Positions 1 to 6,389 of a DNA stretch of 10,044 nucleotides are shown piece after piece; the first letter of the stretch is position 1, and every line of letters starts with the position of its first letter. The notes under the pieces were generated by a model. The model was not told where the DNA came from, did no database searches, and saw only the letters and a list, made by a program, of their open reading frames with translations. This DNA comes from Bacteroidota bacterium (GTDB taxonomy: Bacteria > Bacteroidota > Ignavibacteria > UBA10030 > UBA6906): contig JAGDMJ010000081.1 in assembly GCA_017860555.1 (NCBI GenBank), positions 1-10,044 on the forward strand. The letters run 5' to 3'. A program made the translations under genes and the position numbers.

Positions 1-1
1 C

Positions 2-1594
2 GTCGATCCCGGGGTGAGCTCGTTTGATGACCCCCGCCGCATTTTCGAGGCCTTCGTCCTGTCCGCCGAGCTAGACGTGCCGCTCGATTTCGGGCTCCGG
101 GCGGTGATCGAACGAAGCAGCAGGTGCGTTTTCCCGGACATGCCCGGGGCGGCGGAGTGCACCTCCGCGTTCCGCCGTATCTTGAATTCCCACAGTGTCG
201 CGCGAACGCTGCATGAGATGAACGATCTCAATGTGCTTGGCCGGTTCATCCCGGAGTTCGGCGATCTGGTGGCTTTCTTCCAGCATAACGTCTACCATTA
301 TTTCACTGCCGACGAACACACGCTCATTGCCATCGCGAATGCCGAGAAGCTCCGGGAGGAGCGAGGGTTCCTGCACGAGGTCTTTCGGAACCTGCGCAGG
401 AAGGATCTGTTATACATGGCAATCCTGCTGCACGACATCGCCAAGCCGCGGGGCGTGGCTGATCACGAGATCACGGGCGTCGAGATGTCGCGCGTCATTC
501 TTCAGCGCCTCGGTTTGGAAGAGCTGTTCCCCGAGATCGGATTCCTGGTGCGAAATCACCTGATCATGGAGCAGATCGCCTTCCGCCGGAACGTTCATGA
601 TCCCGAGACGCTCAAAGAATTTGCCGGGCGTTTTGAGAAGCCCCAGTTTCTGGATTATCTGTATCTGCTGACCTACGCGGATCTCTCTGCCGTGAACCCC
701 GGGGTGTGGACCGAATGGAAAGCGACCATGCTCGAGGAGCTCTACCAGCGCACCGCGGAAGTGCTTGCACGGAATCTGCATGGTGAGCAGGTGGACCAGT
801 TCCATCATGCCCGGCGGGAGGAAGTGCAGGGGCGGCTGATCGATGTCCTCAGCGCCGACCTCCCGGCGGAGGACGTCGCGCGTCACCTGCGCGGAATGCA
901 GAACGATTCGTACTTCTCCCTTTTTACGGAAGACGAGATCAGGGAACATATCTTGCGGAGCAGGGCCGGGGAGCAGGTCTCGGTGATGTGCGTGGATACC
1001 GGTGGCTTCACTGAAGTCACGGTCATCGCCCGTGACGCGCCTTTTGCGCTTTCCAGGTTCTGCGCGGTGCTCTCCGCCAACGATGCCAACATCTTCGACG
1101 CAAATATCTTCACGCGGGAGGACGGGATCATTATCGACCGGTTCCGGGTTGCCGACGCGGGCACCCGGAAAGAGCTTGATCGCGCCGTCTGCCGGAAGAT
1201 CACCGAGGACCTGAAGCTGGTGATGGAAGGCACGCTGGATCTCGATCATCTCTTTCGAGAGCATCACCGGCGGTGGAAGCGCCGCCTCCGTCAGCCGGCG
1301 AACCCGTCGATTCGTACCGATGTCAGGTTCGAGGACAACCCGCGTTTCACGATTGTGGACGTCTACGCGCCGGACTCGGTGGGTTTTCTCTATCGTGTCA
1401 CCGAGACCATGTCGCGTCTTGGCCTGAATATTTACTTCGCGAAGATCGCCACGCGCGTCGACGGCATCATCGACTCCTTCTACGTGCTCGATCGCAGCGG
1501 CGTGCCCGTCGTCGATCCCAGGCGTCGCCAGGAGATCAGGGAACAGATCCTGGCGACGATCAGAGAACTCGCAGGCCGGGCGCTGGGGTCATAG
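2..1594 (+). CDS. glnD: GlnD-type PII uridylyltransferase/uridylyl-removing enzyme, C-terminal part (5' end outside window)
   Basis: The reading frame is open to the left edge, so the gene is partial. The GTG at 14 is internal, not a start. Numbering residues from that GTG, the visible ~526 residues match the C-terminal two thirds of GlnD, whose full length is usually 850-950 residues. A linker (about 1-90) leads into an HD domain with YHYFTADEHT (His95, His102), LLHDIAK (His140-Asp141) and RNH (His182). The GlnD-typical stretch YADLSAVNPGVWTEWK lies near 221-236. Two ACT domains follow, at about 334-400 and 445-518; in the family these bind glutamine. The HD domain removes UMP from PII, and the nucleotidyltransferase domain that adds it would lie upstream, out of view. 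HD residues look intact, so deuridylylation should be possible. murI starts 4 nt after the stop, suggesting co-transcription. Family assignment is firm; whether the N-terminal half is intact cannot be judged. Confidence 0.9.
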   Translation, partial: VDPGVSSFDDPRRIFEAFVLSAELDVPLDFGLRAVIERSSRCVFPDMPGAAECTSAFRRILNSHSVARTLHEMNDLNVLGRFIPEFGDLVAFFQHNVYHYFTADEHTLIAIANAEKLREERGFLHEVFRNLRRKDLLYMAILLHDIAKPRGVADHEITGVEMSRVILQRLGLEELFPEIGFLVRNHLIMEQIAFRRNVHDPETLKEFAGRFEKPQFLDYLYLLTYADLSAVNPGVWTEWKATMLEELYQRTAEVLARNLHGEQVDQFHHARREEVQGRLIDVLSADLPAEDVARHLRGMQNDSYFSLFTEDEIREHILRSRAGEQVSVMCVDTGGFTEVTVIARDAPFALSRFCAVLSANDANIFDANIFTREDGIIIDRFRVADAGTRKELDRAVCRKITEDLKLVMEGTLDLDHLFREHHRRWKRRLRQPANPSIRTDVRFEDNPRFTIVDVYAPDSVGFLYRVTETMSRLGLNIYFAKIATRVDGIIDSFYVLDRSGVPVVDPRRRQEIREQILATIRELAGRALGS

Positions 1595-1598
1595 TGCC

Positions 1599-2426
1599 AT
1601 GACAACAAACGAAAAACCGATCGGCGTCTTTGACAGCGGCATCGGAGGACTGACCGTCGTCCGCGCGCTCCAGCGCGAGCTTTCGAACGAGAACATCATC
1701 TACTTTGGCGATACCGCCCGCGTGCCCTACGGGCCAAAATCTCCCCAGGTCGTGCGCGAGTATGCCACCCAGGATGTGGAGTTTCTTCTCTCCAGGGACG
1801 TCAAGATGGTCGTGGTCGCCTGCAACACGGTGTCGGCCGTAGCGCTGGACGTGGTACAGAAGCTCGCAAGGATGCCGGTGATCGGGGTGATCGTTCCCGG
1901 TGCGGGTGCGGCCGTTGCGGCGACGGCGAACAAGCGGGTGGGGGTCATCGGCACAGTCGCCACCGTGAACAGCAACGCGTACACCAACGCCATTCGGCAG
2001 ATCGACAGGCACGTGCAGGTGTTTTCGCGCGCCTGTCCCCTGTTTGTCCCGCTTGCAGAAGAAGGGTGGATCGACCACCAGGTCACCGGGCTGGTCGCGA
2101 AGGAATATCTGTTCCCGTTCAAACTCGAAAAGATCGATACGCTCATTCTGGGTTGCACGCACTATCCCGTGCTGCGTGATGCGATCCGTTCGGCCATGGA
2201 GCCTCACGTCACGCTGATCGACTCCGGCAGTGCGACGGCTGCAGAAGTCTCCCGCACGCTCGATGCGAGTGGACTCCGCAATCCGAGCACCCAGCACCCG
2301 AACCTGCAGTTCTATGTGAGCGACCTCCCCTCCAAATTTACCGAGGTGGGCGAGCGCTTCCTGGGGCAGAAAATGGGAAGGGTCCGGCGAGCGGAGGGAT
2401 TTCTGGAAGAGGAGACCCGGAAGTGA
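1599..2426 (+). CDS. murI: Glutamate racemase
   Basis: MurI converts L-glutamate to D-glutamate in the cytoplasm for peptidoglycan precursor synthesis (the MurD substrate). The protein is 275 residues, normal for the family. The N-terminal motif IGVFDSGIGGLTVVRAL carries Asp12. The two catalytic cysteines are in VACNTVSA (Cys75) and LGCTHYP (Cys186, followed by His188). The substrate-binding FGDTARVPYG segment is at 36-45, and PLAEEGW near 151-157 matches the conserved acidic region. All expected active-site elements are present. The ATG is preceded only by a weak purine stretch (CTGGGGTC), and the upstream glnD stop is 4 nt away, so translation may be coupled to glnD. The start fits the family, because MurI proteins begin a few residues before IGVFDSG. 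Downstream, def begins after 47 nt. Confidence 0.95.
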   Translation: MTTNEKPIGVFDSGIGGLTVVRALQRELSNENIIYFGDTARVPYGPKSPQVVREYATQDVEFLLSRDVKMVVVACNTVSAVALDVVQKLARMPVIGVIVPGAGAAVAATANKRVGVIGTVATVNSNAYTNAIRQIDRHVQVFSRACPLFVPLAEEGWIDHQVTGLVAKEYLFPFKLEKIDTLILGCTHYPVLRDAIRSAMEPHVTLIDSGSATAAEVSRTLDASGLRNPSTQHPNLQFYVSDLPSKFTEVGERFLGQKMGRVRRAEGFLEEETRK

Positions 2427-2473
2427 AAACAGACCATCCACGACGTACTCTGGTTTCTTGAAAGGACAAACGT

Positions 2474-2995
2474 ATGTCCGTCCAGTCACTTCTCATTCTT
2501 GGCAACCCTGTCCTCCGGCAGAAATGCCGCAAGGTGGAGTCCTTCGACGGCGAAGGACTCAGACACTTGGTCGACGACCTTCGTGACACACTTCAGGATT
2601 TCCGTGCACGCCACGGATTCGGGCGTGGCATCGCGGCGCCTCAGATCGGCATTTCCCAGCGCGTGGTGTTCATCAATGTTGACCGCCCCATGCCCCTTGT
2701 CAATCCGAAGATCGTCCGGCGCAGCAGGAAACTGATGAGCCTCTGGGATGATTGCTTCAGCCTGCCGAATCTCCTGGCAAAGGTCAGACGCAATCTCGCC
2801 ATCGAGGTGCAGTACCGGGACCTCGACGGGAAGCGGCATCATCTGCATGCCGAAGGAGCGCTCAGTGAATTGCTGCAGCATGAGATCGATCATCTGGATG
2901 GAGTGCTGACGATCGACAGGGCGATCGACAGCAAACACGTGGTGTTCAAAGATGAATGGGAAAAATGGGAGAAAGGGGAGAAGGTGAGATTGTGA
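2474..2995 (+). CDS. def: Peptide deformylase, divergent motif 2
   Basis: Peptide deformylase is a metal-dependent enzyme that removes the formyl group from the N-terminal methionine of nascent proteins. The protein has 173 residues, a normal length. Motif 1 is GRGIAAPQIG (50-59, Gln57). Motif 3 is QHEIDHLDG (His136, Glu137, His140), which supplies two metal ligands and the catalytic glutamate. Motif 2, usually EGCLS, reads DDCFS (92-96) but keeps the ligand Cys94. The N-terminal LLILGNPVLRQKCRKV is also typical. The start has a good ribosome binding site, AAAGGA at 2461-2466, 7 nt before the ATG. The C-terminus ends in a Lys/Glu/Trp-rich tail. The variant motif suggests a side branch of the family. 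It could be the only deformylase of the cell or an accessory one; this window cannot tell. Confidence 0.9.
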   Translation: MSVQSLLILGNPVLRQKCRKVESFDGEGLRHLVDDLRDTLQDFRARHGFGRGIAAPQIGISQRVVFINVDRPMPLVNPKIVRRSRKLMSLWDDCFSLPNLLAKVRRNLAIEVQYRDLDGKRHHLHAEGALSELLQHEIDHLDGVLTIDRAIDSKHVVFKDEWEKWEKGEKVRL

Positions 2996-2997
2996 TC

Positions 2998-3015
2998 GCG
3001 TCACTCCAGTGGCGC
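2998..3015 (+). terminator. Candidate GC-rich hairpin just after def
   Basis: A stem GCGTCAC / GTGGCGC (7 pairs including one T-G wobble, 4-nt loop TCCA) begins 3 nt after the def stop. It is followed by a pyrimidine-rich stretch (CTTCCCTGTGTCC) but not a true T run. It could act as a terminator or mRNA 3' end between def and the separately promoted radical SAM gene. The lack of a T tract keeps confidence low. Confidence 0.35.
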
Positions 3016-3059
3016 CTTCCCTGTGTCCTCGGTGTTTGTCTTCGGTGCATCCCGCATTT

Positions 3060-3088
3060 TTGAATCCACCACAGCTTTTTCGTATATT
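3060..3088 (+). promoter_or_regulatory. Sigma70-like promoter for the PflX-type gene
   Basis: TTGAAT (3060-3065) and TATATT (3083-3088) are separated by exactly 17 bp. They match TTGACA at four of six positions and TATAAT at five of six. The region lies in the 99-nt gap after def. A start site about 7 nt after the -10 box would fall on or next to the ATG at 3095, so the transcript may have almost no 5' leader. This agrees with the absence of a Shine-Dalgarno site before that ATG. Confidence 0.45.
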
Positions 3089-3094
3089 CATCTC

Positions 3095-4099
3095 ATGTCC
3101 TGGGTTCCTTCCTATATATCGCTTTACGCATCCGGCGAGTTGAGGCGGAGGGTGGAGGTGCTCGAAACGATGCTCGGGCGCTGCTCGATCTGCCCCCACG
3201 ATTGCGGCAACAACCGGCTCGCGGATGAAATCGCACGGTGCTACTCGGGATATCTTCCCATCGTATCGGCCGCGACGCCGCACTTCGGCGAGGAACCCGC
3301 GCTTGTCGGCACAAATGGCGTGGGGAATATCTTCTTCGGCAACTGCAATCTCCGCTGCGTGTACTGCCAGAATTATCTGATCAGTCAGAACGCCAGGGAG
3401 GAGCGCAAAAATCAGGTCAGCTTCGAGCGCCTCGCGGAGATGATGCTGGAACTTCAGGCAAAGGGGTGTCATGAGATCGGCTTTGTCTCTCCGTCGCACT
3501 TTGTTCCCCAGATTGTCCGCTCGCTTGAAATTGCCGTCGGCCGGGGGCTCTCCCTACCGTTGATCTATAACACAAACGCGTATGACTCCGTTGAGGTGCT
3601 CCGGCTGCTCGGGGGCATTATTGACATTTATCTCCCCGATCTCAAGTATGCCGATGGGGAGATGGGGTACCGCTATTCCAGGGTCAGGGATTACCCTCAA
3701 CACGCCCGTGCGGCCATCCAGGAAATGCACCACCAGGTGGGAAGCACGCTCATCCTTGGAGAGGACGGCCTGGTGAAGCGCGGCTTGATCATCCGTCACC
3801 TCGTGCTGCCCAATGACATTGCCGGAAGCACGGATTCGCTGAAATGGGTGCAGGGCGAATTGGGGCCGCACACGACGCTCAGCGTCATGTCACAGTATTT
3901 CCCCACGCATCGCGCTGTCGCCACGCCGCTGCTTGACCGGAAGATCAGGCAAGGCGAGTATGAGCGAGTCCTAGCAACGCTCGATGCGCTTTCCATGGAC
4001 CACGGGTGGGTCCAGGAGTATGAGGCGTCGGAATACTACCGGCCGGAATTCGAAGATCGGGAACGGCCGTTCAAAGGACTGGCGGAGAACGACGCCTGA
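3095..4099 (+). CDS. PflX-type radical SAM protein (COG1313 family)
   Basis: The 334-residue protein resembles the PflX/COG1313 group, which is related to pyruvate formate-lyase activating enzyme but whose substrate is not known. The radical SAM motif CX3CX2C is in GNCNLRCVYCQNY (Cys84, Cys88, Cys91). Before it lies a further cysteine set in RCSICPHDCGNNR and ARCYSG (Cys30, Cys33, Cys37, Cys49), a family trait that may bind zinc or a second Fe-S cluster. Other conserved segments are HFGEEP (63-68), VSPSHFVPQIV, LPLIYNTNAYDS, DIYLPDLKY, IIRHLVLPND and VMSQYFP. I chose the ATG at 3095 because family members start near SYISLYASGEL. The frame stays open back to a GTG at 3023, but that extension overlaps the promoter and is unlike the family. 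No Shine-Dalgarno site is seen. No partner such as a glycyl-radical enzyme is nearby. Confidence 0.87.
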   Translation: MSWVPSYISLYASGELRRRVEVLETMLGRCSICPHDCGNNRLADEIARCYSGYLPIVSAATPHFGEEPALVGTNGVGNIFFGNCNLRCVYCQNYLISQNAREERKNQVSFERLAEMMLELQAKGCHEIGFVSPSHFVPQIVRSLEIAVGRGLSLPLIYNTNAYDSVEVLRLLGGIIDIYLPDLKYADGEMGYRYSRVRDYPQHARAAIQEMHHQVGSTLILGEDGLVKRGLIIRHLVLPNDIAGSTDSLKWVQGELGPHTTLSVMSQYFPTHRAVATPLLDRKIRQGEYERVLATLDALSMDHGWVQEYEASEYYRPEFEDRERPFKGLAENDA

Positions 4100-4131
4100 T
4101 CCAAAGGCCTGCGTCTTTGGTCCAGGCGTTG
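4090..4131 (+). terminator. Long imperfect hairpin overlapping the end of the PflX-type gene
   Basis: The outer stem pairs 4090-4098 with 4123-4131 (nine pairs, one G-T wobble). A 2x2 mismatch follows, then an inner stem CCAAAG (4101-4106) with CTTTGG (4115-4120) and an 8-nt loop. The stop codon at 4097-4099 lies inside the structure. No T run follows, so a classical intrinsic terminator is unlikely. An mRNA-stabilising or attenuating role is possible. Confidence 0.45.
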
Positions 4132-4139
4132 GTGCGACG

Positions 4140-4160
4140 GGTCAACAGGAAACGTTGACC
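4140..4160 (+). repeat. Perfect 7-bp inverted repeat in the spacer before the DinB gene
   Basis: GGTCAAC (4140-4146) and GTTGACC (4154-4160) are exact reverse complements around a 7-nt loop (AGGAAAC). It lies 9 nt after the preceding larger hairpin and 57 nt before the DinB-family start. It could be an RNA hairpin or a dyad operator. The remaining 4161-4217 shows no convincing promoter to my eye. Confidence 0.4.
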
Positions 4161-4217
4161 GGGGCATCGACATCTCGGTTTGGTAAGCCTAACTTTCCCC
4201 TCTCACTGGAGCCATTC

Positions 4218-4697
4218 ATGCTCACCGCGGATGAACGACGAGAAAAAATTGCCCGTATCGAGGCACTTCCGGCCAAACTTGAAGCTGCTGTCCGGGGCTT
4301 GACGGACAGCCAGCTGGATACGCCGTACCGGGAGGGCGGATGGAGGGTACGCCAGGTGGTGCACCATCTGGCCGACTCCCACATGAACGCTTTCATCAGG
4401 GCGAAACTCATCATCACGGAGAACAACCCCACGCTTAAGCCGTACAACCAGGATGACTGGGCCATGACGGCCGATGCAGGCACGCTTCCGTTGCAGAGCT
4501 CTCTGTCGATTATCCGGGGGTTGCATGAGCGATGGGTGGCGCTTCTGAGGAGCCTGCCAGAAGATGCCTGGAGCCGCACGGCCCAACATCCGGAATCCGG
4601 ACCCATGACGCTCGAGCGGCTGCTCAGCATCTATTCTGCCCATGGCGAAAAGCACGTACGCCAGATCACCGGGCTGCGGGACGCGAAGGGATGGTAG
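4218..4697 (+). CDS. DinB-family protein, BstA/YfiT-like (putative bacillithiol transferase)
   Basis: The 159-residue protein is a four-helix DinB/YfiT-type metalloprotein. Characteristic segments are WRVRQVVHHLADSHMN (42-57), LIITENNPTLKPY (64-76) and the late AHGEKH. The likely metal-binding histidines are in the HHLADSH segment (His50) and at His142 and His146 (HxxxH). Bacillus subtilis YfiT (BstA) belongs to this group and acts as a bacillithiol S-transferase that conjugates electrophiles; whether this protein uses bacillithiol is inferred from similarity only. The start at 4218 has GGAG (4208-4211) 6 nt upstream and gives a family-typical length. The open frame extends 78 codons further upstream into the radical SAM gene and the hairpins, which I reject. 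pyrE follows after 44 nt. Confidence 0.82.
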   Translation: MLTADERREKIARIEALPAKLEAAVRGLTDSQLDTPYREGGWRVRQVVHHLADSHMNAFIRAKLIITENNPTLKPYNQDDWAMTADAGTLPLQSSLSIIRGLHERWVALLRSLPEDAWSRTAQHPESGPMTLERLLSIYSAHGEKHVRQITGLRDAKGW

Positions 4698-4741
4698 GGC
4701 ATGAGATCCGGTACATACACAACTCTTCTAGAAGGCATGCT

Positions 4742-5338
4742 ATGAAAAAAGACGATGTTCTGGCGATGTTCAAGGAAACCGGCGCGTTGCTGGAAGGTCA
4801 TTTTCAGTTGACATCAGGGCTCCACAGCAATCAGTACTTTCAATGCGCAAAGGTCTTGCAGTATCCCGGGTACTGCGAGTCGCTCTGCGGTGATATCGCC
4901 GCGCAATTTCCCCGCAGCAGCGTGGATGTCGTCATCGCACCGGCCATGGGGGGAATTGTCGTTGCGCAGGAAGTGGGCCGGCAACTCCGTGCCCGGACCA
5001 TCTTCGCGGAACGGAAGGACGGCGCCATGCAGCTTCGCAGAGGGTTCACGATCCGCAGCGGTGAGCGGGTGCTGGTCTGCGAAGACGTCGTGACAACAGG
5101 GGGCTCAGTCAACGAAGTGATAGCAATCGTTACCGGTTGCGGAGGGAAGATGGTCGGGACGGGGTACATCGTCGACCGGAGCGGCGGGCGGGTGAGATTT
5201 CCCGTGGAGCCGGAGGGAAAACAGTACGCGGTCCTTCATATGGATGTCGTGACCTACAAGCCGGAAGAGTGCCCGCTCTGCAAGGCGGGATCAGCGCCGG
5301 TCAAGCCAGGAAGCCGAGGAAACAATGCAGCTCAATAG
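4742..5338 (+). CDS. pyrE: Orotate phosphoribosyltransferase
   Basis: PyrE joins orotate to PRPP to form OMP, the penultimate step of de novo UMP synthesis, in the cytoplasm. The protein has 198 residues. The N-terminal EGHFQLTSGLHSNQYFQCAKVLQYP (18-42) is the orotate-site region. The PRPP-binding loop reads VLVCEDVVTTGGS (110-122). IAPAMGGIVVAQEVGRQL (65-82) and FAERKDG (88-94) are also diagnostic. The C-terminus has CPLCKAGSAPVKPGSR, a tail I associate with the longer PyrE branch. The ATG has AGAAGG (4730-4735) 6 nt upstream. An in-frame extension back to 4532 would overlap the DinB gene in another frame and is rejected. The 3' end overlaps the MscS start by 14 nt, so the two are probably translationally linked. 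Confidence 0.94.
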   Translation: MKKDDVLAMFKETGALLEGHFQLTSGLHSNQYFQCAKVLQYPGYCESLCGDIAAQFPRSSVDVVIAPAMGGIVVAQEVGRQLRARTIFAERKDGAMQLRRGFTIRSGERVLVCEDVVTTGGSVNEVIAIVTGCGGKMVGTGYIVDRSGGRVRFPVEPEGKQYAVLHMDVVTYKPEECPLCKAGSAPVKPGSRGNNAAQ

Positions 5339-6389
5339 TCTGGTGTACCACTCGCTTATCGCGGGCGCGATCATCCTCGTGTTTGTCCTTTTTACGCGCC
5401 TGGTCCGTACGTTCCTCAGCTGGCTCGGGCACAAGATCATCGGACGAACGAAGACTGTGCTTGATGACAAGATCCTGGACGTCCTGATGGCCAACGTCCG
5501 CCTGCTCATGATCGTGATCGGGTGCTTCATCGCCGTGCGAGAGGTGCGGAAAGGGCTCACGCCGGACAACGAGACGGTCGCGCAGTTGCTGGAGTATGCC
5601 GATGCGCTCCTCTATATCGCGGGTGTCATTATCGTCATCAAAATCCTGCTCGGCATCATCCGCGAGATCATCGACTGGCGCCTGGAGAAGATATCGGCGG
5701 ACGGGACGTCCAATCTGAAGCTGACGCTCGGTCCCCTGACCAGCAAAGTCATGAACATTCTCGTTGGCCTTGTCGCGGTCATCATTATTCTGGATCATTT
5801 TGGCATCAACATCGGCAGCCTGCTGGTTTCTCTCGGCGTTGGCTCTCTGGCCGTGGCGCTCGCCGCGCAAGATACGCTGGCGAACATGATCGCGGGATTC
5901 GTCATTCTCATTGACCGTCCGTTCCGCGTCGGGGACAGGATCGAACTCATCCCGGGGATCATCGGCGACGTTCACGAGATCGGCCTCCGGTCGACACGAG
6001 TCCTGAATTTCGATAACAACGCCATCGTTATTCCGAATGCGGATTTGATCAAGGGCAAAATCGTGAACTATGCCTATCCGCAGGCCCCGATGCGGGTCAT
6101 GCTCAAGTTTGTCGTTGCCTATGGCACGGAACCGGAACGGGCTCGTGCGATTCTGCTGGAGGCTGCCACGAAACATCCGGAGCTGTTGGCCGATCCGCGG
6201 CCACAGGTCTTTCTCACCGGTGTCACCGAAACTGCGGTGGAGATCACGCTGGTGGCGCGCTGCGTGGACTATGCTCGACAGTTCCTTGTTGAGACGGGTT
6301 TGCGCGAACAGATCTATCTGGAGTTCATCAAGGCGGGGATCGAGGTGCCGGAAGCCCGCCGCGTGATTCGTATGGAGGCGCAGGGCTGA
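5325..6389 (+). CDS. MscS-family small-conductance mechanosensitive channel
   Basis: The 354-residue inner-membrane protein has hydrophobic segments at about 7-26, 52-72, 92-112 and 142-160. The pore-lining MscS helix follows at about 164-194 (LLVSLGVGSLAVALAAQDTLANMIAGFVILIDRPF), rich in Gly/Ala as in the MscS TM3. The cytoplasmic beta domain follows with RVGDRIEL, GDVHEIGLRSTRV and IPNADLIKGKIVNY (201-249), then the alpha/beta C-terminal domain. MscS channels open under membrane tension and release solutes after hypo-osmotic shock. It has more helices than E. coli MscS (three), a common variation. A ribosome binding site GAGG (5316-5319) sits inside the pyrE 3' end, and the start overlaps pyrE by 14 nt. 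The stop overlaps the next start as TGATG. Ion selectivity cannot be judged. Confidence 0.9.
   Translation: MQLNSLVYHSLIAGAIILVFVLFTRLVRTFLSWLGHKIIGRTKTVLDDKILDVLMANVRLLMIVIGCFIAVREVRKGLTPDNETVAQLLEYADALLYIAGVIIVIKILLGIIREIIDWRLEKISADGTSNLKLTLGPLTSKVMNILVGLVAVIIILDHFGINIGSLLVSLGVGSLAVALAAQDTLANMIAGFVILIDRPFRVGDRIELIPGIIGDVHEIGLRSTRVLNFDNNAIVIPNADLIKGKIVNYAYPQAPMRVMLKFVVAYGTEPERARAILLEAATKHPELLADPRPQVFLTGVTETAVEITLVARCVDYARQFLVETGLREQIYLEFIKAGIEVPEARRVIRMEAQG

Noticed and set aside
410..1267. Long - strand open frame (285 codons) opposite glnD
   Set aside because: The + strand carries conserved HD and ACT domains; the - strand product has no recognised features.
935..1545. A 14-nt direct repeat GAGATCAGGGAACA at 935-948 and 1532-1545
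   Set aside because: Both copies encode similar Glu-Ile-Arg-Glu stretches within glnD; two isolated copies are best explained by coding chance.
1560..2489. Long - strand open frame (309 codons) opposite murI
   Set aside because: It mirrors the complete murI gene, and its composition is typical of antisense translation.
3023..3094. N-terminal extension of the radical SAM gene to GTG 3023
   Set aside because: It would cover the promoter, lacks family similarity, and the ATG at 3095 fits the family start.
2486..3499. Long - strand open frame (337 codons) across def and the radical SAM gene
   Set aside because: It spans two recognisable + strand genes and an intergenic region and has no recognisable motif; a GC-rich shadow frame.
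4155..4190. TTGACC at 4155 as a -35 box for the DinB-family gene
   Set aside because: No acceptable -10 box lies 16-18 bp downstream (the position reads GTTTGG).
3984..4217. Upstream extension of the DinB-family frame to 3984
   Set aside because: It overlaps the radical SAM gene and the hairpins; the ATG at 4218 has a good Shine-Dalgarno and gives the normal length.
4532..4741. Upstream extension of the pyrE frame to 4532
   Set aside because: It runs out of frame through the DinB-family gene; the PyrE homology and Shine-Dalgarno support 4742.
5301..6176. Long - strand open frame (291 codons) opposite the MscS gene
   Set aside because: Its product is an Asp/Arg/His-rich chain typical of the antisense of hydrophobic membrane segments, with no domain, and the + strand MscS match is strong.
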